A stretch of 64,000 nt of DNA, taken from assembly GCA_050012495.1 (NCBI GenBank), contig JBEKHB010000009.1:20300-84299 (forward strand), in the 5' to 3' direction. The first letter of the stretch is position 1. Each line of letters opens with the position of its first letter. This DNA is from BOG-1155 sp050012495. GTDB lineage: Bacteria; Desulfobacterota; Syntrophorhabdia; Syntrophorhabdales; WCHB1-27. Under the pieces are notes generated by a model. That model had not been told where the DNA came from. It did no database searches and saw nothing but the letters and a program-made list of their open reading frames with translations. Made by a program: the position numbers and the translations under genes. Below, one piece after another: positions 26,520 to 35,457 of this stretch.

Positions 26520-27326
26520 GTGAAATCGAAGCCATTAAAATCGAGAATTCAGCCAAGTCCCGCTAATAACTACCAGGTGACCTCACTTGAAAAGGCGCTT
26601 TTAATTCTGGAACTGGCGCTCGACGAGGGCCGAAATCTGTCCATTACGGAGATCAGCCAGAAACTTGGGATGGGTAAAGGAACGGTTCATCGAATCCTCA
26701 GCACCCTTAAGGCACGAAAATTCTTCTATCAGGACAATAATACGAAAATGTACGGTCTCGGTGTCCGGACGTTGGAAATCGGAATGGTCTCCAAAAGGGA
26801 AAAATACCTTCGCAACGCCATGGCCCCCTTTCTTATGGATCTCCACGAAAGGTGCAAGGAAACGGTTAACGCGGCCGTGTGGGACTATAATGAAATCCGT
26901 TACATCTTCCGATTGGAATCGGAAGAGATGCTTCGCATTTCAATATCAGCTGGCGCACGATTCCCCGGTCACTGTGCCGCAACCGGCAAGATATTTCTTT
27001 CACACATGAGTGATGAGGATATCCGGCAGATTTACGGCCGGAAAAATGCGCTCAAAAAACGAACCGAGAGGTCTATTGGCTCCGTAGACGCGCTGATTCG
27101 AGAAATCGAAAAGGTCAGGGTCGGCAAGATAGCCGTCGACGATGAGGAAACCCTTGTGGGGGTTTACTGTGTTGCCGCACCGGTACTGAGCCCCAATGGA
27201 GAGTGTGTGGCGGCCATCAGTATTTCAGCTCCGAAAAATCGGGTAGCCGTAAAAACCGGCGAAACGTTTGCGAGATTAGTATCAGAAACGGCCCGAAACA
27301 TTTCAAGTTCATTTCGCGAGCCGTAA
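26520..27326 (+). CDS. IclR-family transcriptional regulator
   Basis: 268 residues from GTG 26520 behind AGAGAGGGAA. N-terminal winged helix (about 20-80; LSITEISQKLGMGKGTVHRILSTLKARKF) and C-terminal effector domain (GARFPGHCAATGKIFLSHMSDEDI, CVAAISISAPKNRV). It heads the 2-oxoacid:ferredoxin oxidoreductase operon and probably controls it together with the downstream dehydratase genes, perhaps sensing a 2-oxo or hydroxy acid. Only 38 nt separate it from the gamma subunit gene. Confidence 0.87.
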   Translation: MKSKPLKSRIQPSPANNYQVTSLEKALLILELALDEGRNLSITEISQKLGMGKGTVHRILSTLKARKFFYQDNNTKMYGLGVRTLEIGMVSKREKYLRNAMAPFLMDLHERCKETVNAAVWDYNEIRYIFRLESEEMLRISISAGARFPGHCAATGKIFLSHMSDEDIRQIYGRKNALKKRTERSIGSVDALIREIEKVRVGKIAVDDEETLVGVYCVAAPVLSPNGECVAAISISAPKNRVAVKTGETFARLVSETARNISSSFREP

Positions 27327-27364
27327 ACATAACAGGCACCATTCGCAGCGTAGGGGTAATTGAA

Positions 27365-27943
27365 ATGGTTGGTATTCGGTTTCATGGAAGAGGGGGACAG
27401 GGCGTTGTTGTCGCTTCAAAAATCTTGGCCAACGCCTATTTTAAACAGAGGCTCTGCGTTCAGGCATTCCCGTTTTTCGGTATGGAACGAAAAGGGGCGG
27501 CTGTTTCCGCGTTTGTCAGGCTGGATAGCGTTCCTATTGTCGAACGCGGAGAAATTAAACATCCCGAGGCGGTCATCGTATTGGATTCTTCTCTGCTCCA
27601 TAAAGTGGATGTAGCTCAAGGCGCTAAGCCGGGGGCGCTGATCCTGCTCAATTACAAAGATTGTGAAAACCAGACCCCCATCCCCATAGAAGGTTCCTTT
27701 CGGGTGGCTGGCGTGGATGCCACTAAAATAGCGCTTAAGTACGGGTTGGGCTCAAAGACGGCCCCTGTCATAAACACCGTCATGATCGGTGCTTTTGCCC
27801 GGTTGGCTGGCGACCTTGCGCTTTTAAACCTTCTGGAAGCCATTGAGACAGGCGTGCCGGCAAATCCTAAACAGAACATGGCTGCCGCCGAAGCGGGATA
27901 TCAGGCAGTATTCAAGATATCGGGAAATGTTGATGCAGTCTAG
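27365..27943 (+). CDS. 2-oxoacid:ferredoxin oxidoreductase, gamma subunit
   Basis: 192 residues. Start ATG 27365 (MVGIRFHGRGGQGVVVASKILA), the standard gamma-subunit opening, behind TAGGGG. Other family motifs: FPFFGMERKGAAVSAFVR and the C-terminal NPKQNMAAAEAGYQAV. With the next three genes it completes a four-subunit enzyme (pyruvate synthase / ketoisovalerate type) that decarboxylates a 2-oxoacid to acyl-CoA and reduces ferredoxin, or runs in reverse. Substrate specificity cannot be read from the sequence. It overlaps the delta-fusion gene by 11 nt. Confidence 0.9.
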   Translation: MVGIRFHGRGGQGVVVASKILANAYFKQRLCVQAFPFFGMERKGAAVSAFVRLDSVPIVERGEIKHPEAVIVLDSSLLHKVDVAQGAKPGALILLNYKDCENQTPIPIEGSFRVAGVDATKIALKYGLGSKTAPVINTVMIGAFARLAGDLALLNLLEAIETGVPANPKQNMAAAEAGYQAVFKISGNVDAV

Positions 27944-29147
27944 AAAAGGAATCGAAAGTCTGTCAGAACTTCCGATAATGCCGTCAACCATCGGCACCAT
28001 GGCCTGGAACCAGACCGGCGACTGGCGTTATCTAACACCGGTGGTCGCGAATAAACTGGCACCCTGTAGCCAGAACTGTCCGGCCGGCATTCCGATTCCG
28101 ATTTATCTGAATGCCCTAAAAAATGGGCGCATTCAAAGTGGCCTCGACCTGCTGCTCGCCCATAACCCGTTGCCCCGTCTGACCGGCCGCCTGTGCTATC
28201 ACCCCTGCCAGGCAAGATGTGTTCGGAGAAAAATCGATCGGACCATATCCATCCAAAAAATCGAGCGGTTTTTGGCTGATCTCGGCACAGACGTAACGAT
28301 TGAGAAGGGCAAGAAAACGGGTAAACAGGTAGCGGTCATAGGTTCCGGCCCCTTGGGGCTGTCCTGTGCATTCTATTTAGGCTGCTGGGGGCACCAGGTT
28401 GTTGTTTTAGACCCGCGCAACCAGGCTGGCGGAGCGCTTGTTGATCTTTCACCGGAAAAAGTCGATTCCCAGGTGCTGGCGGATGAAATCAGCCGTTTGA
28501 TCCGTCTTGCCGATATCAAACTTGAAACCGGCGTTGTGGTCGATTTTGACGCACCCGGCAACGTGGTGTCAAAAGCTGACCTTATCATTCTAGATCCGAC
28601 CGGCGTTTCGGAAGATCTTCGCGCACCCGTCGGCGCGGTCGGGGTCAATCCATTTGATGATGAAGCCGCAAATAGCGACATCATCGCACCAAGACTATCG
28701 CAAAACCTCAAACCATTTAAGGCGCCCATGATCGCCCATTACATTGCCGCCGGCCGTCTGACGGCCCAGAAAGCCTTCAACCGTCTTGCCATGTGCTCGG
28801 GGCAACAGGGGCTCGCACCACCGAACCCAGATCTGCTCCCGCAGACGGTGAACACGGACGATATTAAGATTGAGCACTTTTCGTCGTCCGCTCCTGTCGC
28901 GGAGGCAGAAGCTCAGCAAGAGGGAGCGTGGAACCACGAGCGGGCGCTGCACGAGGCGGAGCGCTGCCTGTCCTGCGGCACCTGTGATCTGTGTTTGCAA
29001 TGTGTCTCGTTTTGTCCTGACGCCAGCATCAAACTGGACGAAGATAAGACCGCCGTTATAGTCGATGAGTACCACTGCAAGGGATGCGGCATCTGTGCGT
29101 ATGAATGCCCCCGGGGGGTTGTGACGATGGAGACAATAAGCGGATGA
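27933..29147 (+). CDS. Fusion of shortened GltD-like flavoprotein and 2-oxoacid:ferredoxin oxidoreductase delta (ferredoxin) subunit
   Basis: About 404 residues from ATG 27933 (ATG 27927 is an alternative; the only Shine-Dalgarno-like GGGA favours 27933). N-terminal GltD-type Fe-S region CSQNCPAGIPIPIYL and CYHPCQARC, then an FAD Rossmann fold (IGSGPLGLSCAFYLG). In GltD/PreT relatives a separate NAD(P)H-binding domain with its own GxGxxA/G motif interrupts the FAD domain. Here the chain goes from the DLIILDPTGV strand almost directly to the closing helix (IAAGRLTAQKAFNRL), so that domain is missing. The C-terminal 75 residues are a two-cluster ferredoxin (CLSCGTCDLCLQCVSFCP and CKGCGICAYECP). 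It likely relays electrons rather than oxidising NAD(P)H. Confidence 0.78.
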   Translation: MQSRKGIESLSELPIMPSTIGTMAWNQTGDWRYLTPVVANKLAPCSQNCPAGIPIPIYLNALKNGRIQSGLDLLLAHNPLPRLTGRLCYHPCQARCVRRKIDRTISIQKIERFLADLGTDVTIEKGKKTGKQVAVIGSGPLGLSCAFYLGCWGHQVVVLDPRNQAGGALVDLSPEKVDSQVLADEISRLIRLADIKLETGVVVDFDAPGNVVSKADLIILDPTGVSEDLRAPVGAVGVNPFDDEAANSDIIAPRLSQNLKPFKAPMIAHYIAAGRLTAQKAFNRLAMCSGQQGLAPPNPDLLPQTVNTDDIKIEHFSSSAPVAEAEAQQEGAWNHERALHEAERCLSCGTCDLCLQCVSFCPDASIKLDEDKTAVIVDEYHCKGCGICAYECPRGVVTMETISG

Positions 29148-30307
29148 AGAAAGTCGTGATGGGGACCGAAGCCGCTGCCCTGGCCGTAAAACTGGCCCGG
29201 GTTCAAGTAATATCGGCGTACCCGATTACCCCTCAGACCGTTATTGTTGAGAATCTGTCCGACATAATCGGTCGGGGCGAACTGAACGCGAAGTACATGC
29301 CGGTGGAGTCTGAGCACTCAGCCATGGCCAGTTGTATCGGGGCTTCCCTGGCGGGCGCGAGGGCCTTTACGGCAAGCTCCTCCCAGGGTCTGGTCTACAT
29401 GCATGAAATGCTGCATTATGCTGCCGGGGCGCGTGTTCCGGTCGTGATGGTCAACTGCAACCGTGCCTTGGCCCCTCCCTGGAACCTCTATTGCGACCAT
29501 ACCGATTCGCTGGCGCAGCGCGACACCGGCTGGGGCCAGTATTATTGTGCCGATGCCCAGGATGTGCTTGACGCCATTTTGATCGCTTACAATGTTGCCG
29601 AACAGGCGCTCTTGCCGGTCATGATTAATATGGACGCGTTTTACTTGACCCACACTTCCGAGCCTGTGGACGTGCCGGATCAGAAGGCGGTGGATATTTT
29701 CCTTCCTTCTTATCAGCCCTCGAGCAAGCTGGATGTGGATGATCCCAAAACCTTTGGCAATGTGTGCGGAGCAGACCTGTTTACCTCTATTAAATACAAA
29801 CGACATTGTGACACCCTTTCGCTGGAAAAGCTTTGGGACCGGGCGGCGGTAAGATTTTGCGGCTATTTTAGCCGCTTGCATCCAACGGTGGAAGCATATC
29901 AAACCGAAGATGCCGATGTGTGTATCATCGGCATCGGCACTGCCACCGGCGCTATGCGGCTGGCAGTCGACCGGTTGCGGGAAGAAGGCTTAAAGGTTGG
30001 CAGCCTGAGGCTTGCGATGATCCGGCCGTTTCCCCGCGGAGGGTTTGAAAAAGCGACAGCAAATGTCGGACATGTGATAGTCATCGATCGGGATGTTTCT
30101 TTCGGCGCTGAGGGCATCGTGGCCCAGGAGTTGAAAGCAATCCTGTTTGACCGCCATGAGGACGTAAGATTGACAGGCTTCGTCGCCGGCGTCGGTGGAA
30201 ACGATATCTCCGTTGAGACAATTGTCCCGCTGGTACGGCAAGCGATTTTCGGAGACGGAACAGCAGCCGAAGCCGGCTCAACGCTCTGGGCGGAGGTGCT
30301 GCCGTGA
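29144..30307 (+). CDS. 2-oxoacid:ferredoxin oxidoreductase, alpha subunit
   Basis: 387 residues from ATG 29144, overlapping the delta-fusion stop (ATGA). Domain I opens MKKVVMGTEAAALAVKLARV with AYPITPQT and the conserved VESEHSAM, ASSSQG and HEMLHYAAGARVPVVMV. Domain II (about 235-360) is the transketolase C-terminal-like part: GTATGAMRLAVDRLREEGLKVG, then RPFPR. It forms the core with the beta subunit. The order gamma, delta, alpha, beta is the classic PorGDAB order. Confidence 0.9.
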   Translation: MKKVVMGTEAAALAVKLARVQVISAYPITPQTVIVENLSDIIGRGELNAKYMPVESEHSAMASCIGASLAGARAFTASSSQGLVYMHEMLHYAAGARVPVVMVNCNRALAPPWNLYCDHTDSLAQRDTGWGQYYCADAQDVLDAILIAYNVAEQALLPVMINMDAFYLTHTSEPVDVPDQKAVDIFLPSYQPSSKLDVDDPKTFGNVCGADLFTSIKYKRHCDTLSLEKLWDRAAVRFCGYFSRLHPTVEAYQTEDADVCIIGIGTATGAMRLAVDRLREEGLKVGSLRLAMIRPFPRGGFEKATANVGHVIVIDRDVSFGAEGIVAQELKAILFDRHEDVRLTGFVAGVGGNDISVETIVPLVRQAIFGDGTAAEAGSTLWAEVLP

Positions 30308-31188
30308 GTGAACACGCCGGCCGGAAAAGAGATCTGTTCACCCCCGGTCACTACGGATGCCCGGGCTGCGGTGCAACACTGGCCATGCAGCAGACCCTGT
30401 GGGCCTTGGGTGAGGATACGATTGTGGTGATGCCAGCCGGATGCTGGTCCACCCTCATCGGTATTTACCCTTACACCTGTTTGACCGTGCCGGTGATCTC
30501 GGTCGCTTTTGCATCCACAGCAGCCGTCGCCGCCGGCGTAAAGGCCGGTTTGAGTATTCAGGGCAACGACCATACGACCGTCCTGGCCTGGGCGGGTGAC
30601 GGCGGTACCTTTGATATTGGCTTGCAGGCCCTTTCCGGCGCGGCGGAAAGAAACGACGATATCCTTTTCATCTGCTACGACAATGAAGGTTACATGAATA
30701 CGGGTATCCAGCGTTCCTCGGCAACACCGGCCGGCGCGTGGACCACCACCACACCGAACTCAGCCTTGAAGGGGCAGAAGAAGAAAGATATCGTAGGAAT
30801 CATGGCGGCCCACGCCATTCCCTACGCAGCCACTGCCAGTATCGGCGCACCGGAGGATCTAAAGGGCAAGGTCAAAAAGGCGAAGGACATGAAAGGCACA
30901 CGTTTTATCCATTTGTTTGCCCCATGCCCGACCGGCTGGCGGCACGCACCTGAATTGACTGTCGAGGTTGCCAGACAGGCCGTCAAGAGCCGCATATTTC
31001 CGCTGTATGAAGTATTCGACGGCGAAATCTGGCAGCTAAGTCCCATGCCAGACAAGATAGGTGTGGATGCTTACTTGAAACATCAGCACCGGTTCAAGAA
31101 AACATTGGATAGCGACTATCTGCACTTTCAAACACGGGTGGATGAAGACTGGCAGCGCTTGCTGAACAAATGCCAGTCCGGAGACTGA
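30304..31188 (+). CDS. 2-oxoacid:ferredoxin oxidoreductase, beta (thiamine diphosphate) subunit
   Basis: 294 residues from GTG 30304 overlapping the alpha stop (GTGA). The thiamine diphosphate motif GDGGTFDIGLQALSGAAERN...CYDNEGYMNTG is complete. N-terminal HYGCPGCGA supplies cysteines for the cluster nearest TPP, and FAPCPTGW a further one. Length is close to that of PorB. This subunit carries out decarboxylation and CoA-dependent electron transfer. Confidence 0.9.
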   Translation: MSEHAGRKRDLFTPGHYGCPGCGATLAMQQTLWALGEDTIVVMPAGCWSTLIGIYPYTCLTVPVISVAFASTAAVAAGVKAGLSIQGNDHTTVLAWAGDGGTFDIGLQALSGAAERNDDILFICYDNEGYMNTGIQRSSATPAGAWTTTTPNSALKGQKKKDIVGIMAAHAIPYAATASIGAPEDLKGKVKKAKDMKGTRFIHLFAPCPTGWRHAPELTVEVARQAVKSRIFPLYEVFDGEIWQLSPMPDKIGVDAYLKHQHRFKKTLDSDYLHFQTRVDEDWQRLLNKCQSGD

Positions 31189-31284
31189 AGCGGCATGCAG
31201 GCAGGATGCATACATGCGGGACGACTGAGATACACAGTGAAAATCTTGTGAATGGCTGGAAGTCCACTACAAAGGAGAAAGGCC

Positions 31285-32601
31285 ATGCCGGAAGAAAGCG
31301 TTAGTATCAGCACGCCTTGCGGCACTGATGAATCTTTTGAAAAGAAGACCTATGCAAGGGTCACCTGGCGTTTGATGCCCTTCCTTTTCCTCTGCTACAT
31401 CATCGCCTACGTCGACCGTGTCAACGTTGGCTTTGCCAAACTCCAGATGCTTCAGGATTTGAAGTTCAACGATACCATCTACGGACTCGGTGCGGGCCTC
31501 TTCTTCATCGGCTACTTCTTCTTCGAAGTCCCCAGCAATATCATTCTCCACCGTGTCGGCGCCCGAAAATGGATTACGCGCATCATGGTCTCCTGGGCGA
31601 TCATCTCTGCTGCGACGATGTTCGTGACCACGCCGCTGATGTTCTACGGCCTCCGCTTTCTCCTCGGTATCGCCGAAGCAGGCTTCTTTCCCGGCATTAT
31701 CCTCTACCTTACCTACTGGTATCCTTCGCACTGGCGCGGAAGGATGGTCGCCTTGCTCATAGCCGCGAATCCGGTCTCCGGCGTTGTCGGCGGACCGATC
31801 TCCGGGTGGATCATGCAGTCGCTGGCCGGGAAATACGGCCTCGCCGGATGGCAATGGTTATTCATGCTGGAAGGGCTTCCCGCTATCGTCGTGGGCATCA
31901 TTGTCTACTTCTATCTCGATGACAGGATCAGCGAAGCCGGTTGGTTGTCGGGAGACGAGAAACAACTCCTCAAGAAGAATATCGAAGCAGAGTCGCGGGA
32001 AAAACAGAGAGATTCGCTGCGCGATGCCTTCGGGAGCGGCATGGTATGGCTCATGAGCTTCATATACTTCTGCCTCCTGATGGGCATGTACGGGGCGACC
32101 TTTTGGATGCCCACCCTTATCAAGGCGACCGGCGTCAAAAGCGTGCTCAACGTCGGCCTGTTGACTTCCATTCCCTTTGCCGCAGGCGTGATCGGCATGA
32201 TACTGATCAGCCGCAGTTCGGACAAACGTCAGGAACGACGCTGGCATTGCGCGATCCCCGCTGCGGTCGCCTGCGTAGGCCTAATTTTCAGCGCGGTCTT
32301 CGGGCATAACACTGTCCTTGCCATGGTGGCCCTCAGCCTCGCCATGGCCGGAAGCCTATCCGCGCTACCCGTGTTCTGGATTCTCCCGACTGCCTTTCTC
32401 GCAGGCACCGCCGCGGCCGCCGGTATTGCCGTCGTCAACTCCATAGGCAACCTTTCCGGGTTCCTCGGCAACTATCTGGTCGGCTGGCTCACGGATCTGA
32501 CGCACAGCACGGATTCCGGCATGTACGTGCTCGCGGCTGCCGCGTTCATAGGGGCGGCTCTGGTGATAGCATTCGTGCCGTCCAAGCTTGTCAACAAGTA
32601 G
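31285..32601 (+). CDS. MFS transporter, anion:cation symporter (ACS) family
   Basis: 438 residues from ATG 31285 behind AAAGGAGAAAGG. Twelve predicted helices; the ACS opening RLMPFLFLCYIIAYVDRVNVGFA, then FEVPSNIILHRVGARKWI and GIAEAGFFPGIILYLTYWYP are typical of the family that imports hexuronates, phthalate, tartrate, glucarate and similar acids. Position next to a UxaA-family dehydratase suggests a sugar acid or dicarboxylate substrate. It shares no overlap with neighbours (97 nt after the beta subunit). Confidence 0.87.
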   Translation: MPEESVSISTPCGTDESFEKKTYARVTWRLMPFLFLCYIIAYVDRVNVGFAKLQMLQDLKFNDTIYGLGAGLFFIGYFFFEVPSNIILHRVGARKWITRIMVSWAIISAATMFVTTPLMFYGLRFLLGIAEAGFFPGIILYLTYWYPSHWRGRMVALLIAANPVSGVVGGPISGWIMQSLAGKYGLAGWQWLFMLEGLPAIVVGIIVYFYLDDRISEAGWLSGDEKQLLKKNIEAESREKQRDSLRDAFGSGMVWLMSFIYFCLLMGMYGATFWMPTLIKATGVKSVLNVGLLTSIPFAAGVIGMILISRSSDKRQERRWHCAIPAAVACVGLIFSAVFGHNTVLAMVALSLAMAGSLSALPVFWILPTAFLAGTAAAAGIAVVNSIGNLSGFLGNYLVGWLTDLTHSTDSGMYVLAAAAFIGAALVIAFVPSKLVNK

Positions 32602-32665
32602 TCCCTAAGGGGCTTGGGCATGGGACGCTTTACTCTGACTAGCTGTGAAGGAAGGAAGGTGAAGC

Positions 32666-34174
32666 ATGCAACTGACCCGTGATGTGATCGTCATTAATGA
32701 AAAAGACTCCGTTGCAGTGGCTGCCAGACAACTTGCGAAAGGGGAGGCCATAGATATCGGAGGAAGAAGCATTATCGTGAGGGACGACATCCCCGTTCCC
32801 CACAAGATTGCCCTGAAGGAGATCAAGAAAGACGAGACCGTTTACAAGTACGGCTACCCGATCGGTCTAGCGACGCGCGACATCGGAGAAGGGGAGTGGG
32901 TGCACGTTCACAACATCAGATCGGCCCTCACTGCTTCGCTCTCCTATGAATACCATCCGGAGCATGCACCTGTCGTGACTCCGATAGTTCGGAGTGAATT
33001 GACGTTCAATGGCTACAAGCGTGACGACGGGAGCGTCGGGATTCGAAACTACGTCTATATCATCCCCACGGTCTTCTGTGTCAACGGCCCCCTACAGAAA
33101 CTGGCGGCCATCGCGAACGAAGAGATGCCGGTGTCTGCCAATTTCGACGGCTTCATCCCCTTGACCCACGAATGCGGATGCGCCGAGGATGGCCGCAATT
33201 TGTCCTATACGAGGTCGATCCTTGCCGGTATGTCGAAAAACCCCAATGCAGCGGGCGTTCTTTTTGTCGGTCTGGGGTGCGAGATCAATGACCTCGAATC
33301 CTTCAAGCCCAGCCTTGGGACGTTCGATCCGACGCGCACCAAGTTTGTCGTTTTTCAGGACGTCGAAGACGAATTCGAGACATCGCTCATGCTGTTGCGA
33401 GATTTGCACCGCCAGGCCCTGACCTATCAAAGAGAGCCCGTTCCCATATCGAATCTTACTATCGGCACGAACTGCGCAGGATCGGACGGCTTCTCCGGCT
33501 TGACCGCGAATCCTCTCGTGGGGGAGATTACCGATATCCTTACCAGCCAGGGAGGCACGTCGGTGATGACCGAAGTGCCTGAGATGTTCGGCGCCGAGCA
33601 GATCCTCATGGATCGGGCAATCGACGAAAAGGTATTCGGCGACGCAGTCGAGCTGATCACCGACTTTAAAGCCTACTACAAGAAATACGGCATCGATGTG
33701 AGCAAGAACCCCACGACGGGGAACTACGCGGGCGGGCTTTCCACGCTCGAAGAAAAATCCCTGGGATGCACGGAGAAGGGAGGCAAATCAAAGGTGGCGG
33801 CCATTGTCCGCTTCGGCGGGCGAATAGCAGTCCCAGGCCTTAATCTGTTGGAAGCGCCCGGGCACGACCTGGTGAGCATTACCGGTCAGGTCGCCGCAGG
33901 CTGCACACTGATTCTCTTCACAACCGGACGGGGCACTCCGGGAGGATTTGCGGCACCGGTGCTTCGGGTGACCACCAACAGCGACATTTATAAACGCAAG
34001 CAGAAATGGAACGATTTCGATGCCGGTGTGCTCATGAGCGGAACGAGCATGGAAACGCTGACGAAGGATCTGCTGGATCTGATACTCAAGGTCGCGAGCG
34101 GAGAGGTGCGAACCAATACCGAAGAGAACAGGTATTTCGAGATGGGTATCTGGAGGGACGGCATTACGACTTGA
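32666..34174 (+). CDS. UxaA-family (altronate/galactarate-type) dehydratase
   Basis: 502 residues, the full two-part layout of altronate dehydratase UxaA/GarD. The N-terminal SAF domain is at about 1-95 (ending GEGEWVHVHNIRS); the main domain has GYKRDDGSVGIRNYV, PLTHECGCAED and NCAGSDGFSGLTANPLVG, then EEKSLGCTEKGGKS and the TGRGTPGGFAAPVLRV region. These Fe-dependent lyases remove water from aldonic or aldaric acids to give 2-keto-3-deoxy acids. Which sugar or hydroxy acid is used is unclear; the pairing with an ACS permease and a 2-oxoacid oxidoreductase is consistent with sugar-acid or hydroxy-acid breakdown. Confidence 0.85.
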   Translation: MQLTRDVIVINEKDSVAVAARQLAKGEAIDIGGRSIIVRDDIPVPHKIALKEIKKDETVYKYGYPIGLATRDIGEGEWVHVHNIRSALTASLSYEYHPEHAPVVTPIVRSELTFNGYKRDDGSVGIRNYVYIIPTVFCVNGPLQKLAAIANEEMPVSANFDGFIPLTHECGCAEDGRNLSYTRSILAGMSKNPNAAGVLFVGLGCEINDLESFKPSLGTFDPTRTKFVVFQDVEDEFETSLMLLRDLHRQALTYQREPVPISNLTIGTNCAGSDGFSGLTANPLVGEITDILTSQGGTSVMTEVPEMFGAEQILMDRAIDEKVFGDAVELITDFKAYYKKYGIDVSKNPTTGNYAGGLSTLEEKSLGCTEKGGKSKVAAIVRFGGRIAVPGLNLLEAPGHDLVSITGQVAAGCTLILFTTGRGTPGGFAAPVLRVTTNSDIYKRKQKWNDFDAGVLMSGTSMETLTKDLLDLILKVASGEVRTNTEENRYFEMGIWRDGITT

Positions 34175-34249
34175 ATCTGGTTCTTGGCTGCTGGTTGGGT
34201 TTCGGGCAGTAGGGGTTACGTCACTTAAACTACCAAAGGAGGAGGCGTC

Positions 34250-35422
34250 ATGGAAGAGATAAATAGGAGGGATTTCATAAAAACCACAGCGGTAATCGCG
34301 GGGGCCGCAGCTTTGAGTGGTATGCCGGGCATACTCAAGGCGCAGACAAAATCGGTTGTCGCAGTCATGAAAAGCGACATGGACCTGGGGTCGAGCTGCA
34401 ACTTCGACATGTCGGTTTGGGGAGATGACACGGCAAAATCGACCCAAAAGCTGGGATTGATGGAGCTCAACTGGAAACCAGATACCATGGCCGAGATCGA
34501 AAGAATGGTGAGAAGCGCTGTTAAGCTCACGGGCGGGCTTCCCGTAAAAGCGGGGGATAGGGTTCTTATCAAGGTCAACGTCGTACAGACGCCGCATCTT
34601 GGATTCTTTCTCTTGCCTGAATATTCAACGGGCCGGGCCATAGCAACGATCAGCGACCCCCGGGTGGCCATCGTCACGGCCAAAATAGCGAGGGAACAGG
34701 GCGCCAGGAAGGTCATAATCGCCGAGAGCAACGCCAGTAATTGCCACAGTTTTTTCCAGGAAGCAGGCTACGAGACAGGCGTTGCTGCACTGAAGGACCC
34801 GGACGTAGAGATCCTCTATCTTGACGGCACCCCTTACAAAACGATAAAGCCCCGGAAGGCACTTGCGCTCCCCCAGTACGCGATATTCGATATCGTTGAC
34901 AAGGTCGATACTCTGGTCAGCATCGCCCCTATGAAGACCCATATGTGGGCAGGAACCTCAATGACCATGAAGAATTTTATCGGTCTTCCGGCGAATAAGG
35001 TGTACGGAAGCTACAAGTCCGGCCTTCCCCATTCGAACATCGCCGATGTCATCGTCGACATGACGGCCATGGTCAGGGACCGGATCAAGTCACACTACGG
35101 GATCGTGACCGGAATCTATGCCGGCGAGGGCCTGGGACCTCTCGCGGTAGACGCGAAATTGTTGAATACCATCGTGGCAGGTCCCGATTATGTGGCCGTG
35201 GACGCGGTGGGAAGCACTATCATGGGGTTCGACGCCGCTGCCATCGGTCACATCAGGAAGGCCCATGAAAAAGGCCTCGGAAGCATGAAAGGCATCGAAG
35301 TGGTCGGCACACCCATCGAGAAGGTGCAGTTTGCCGCCAAGCCGATTCCGGAGGCGGCCAGGCAGAAGGGGGGGGAGAACAACAGTTGGGACAGCCTGAT
35401 AGGGCGCAAGCTGCCAGCGTGA
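34250..35422 (+). CDS. Tat-exported DUF362 protein
   Basis: 390 residues with an N-terminal twin-arginine signal (NRRDFIKTTAVIAGAAALSG, residues 5-24). The DUF362 domain follows (about 80-345): GDRVLIKVNVV, PMKTHMWAGTSMTMKNFIGL and VAVDAVGSTIMGF. DUF362 proteins are often fused or linked to ferredoxins and have no established reaction. A Tat signal implies export folded, probably with a cofactor, although no cysteine cluster motif is present. Strong ribosome-binding site AAAGGAGGAGG before ATG 34250. Confidence 0.82.
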   Translation: MEEINRRDFIKTTAVIAGAAALSGMPGILKAQTKSVVAVMKSDMDLGSSCNFDMSVWGDDTAKSTQKLGLMELNWKPDTMAEIERMVRSAVKLTGGLPVKAGDRVLIKVNVVQTPHLGFFLLPEYSTGRAIATISDPRVAIVTAKIAREQGARKVIIAESNASNCHSFFQEAGYETGVAALKDPDVEILYLDGTPYKTIKPRKALALPQYAIFDIVDKVDTLVSIAPMKTHMWAGTSMTMKNFIGLPANKVYGSYKSGLPHSNIADVIVDMTAMVRDRIKSHYGIVTGIYAGEGLGPLAVDAKLLNTIVAGPDYVAVDAVGSTIMGFDAAAIGHIRKAHEKGLGSMKGIEVVGTPIEKVQFAAKPIPEAARQKGGENNSWDSLIGRKLPA

Positions 35423-35457
35423 CAGACTCTATTAAGAATAATGGGGAGGTAAAATCT

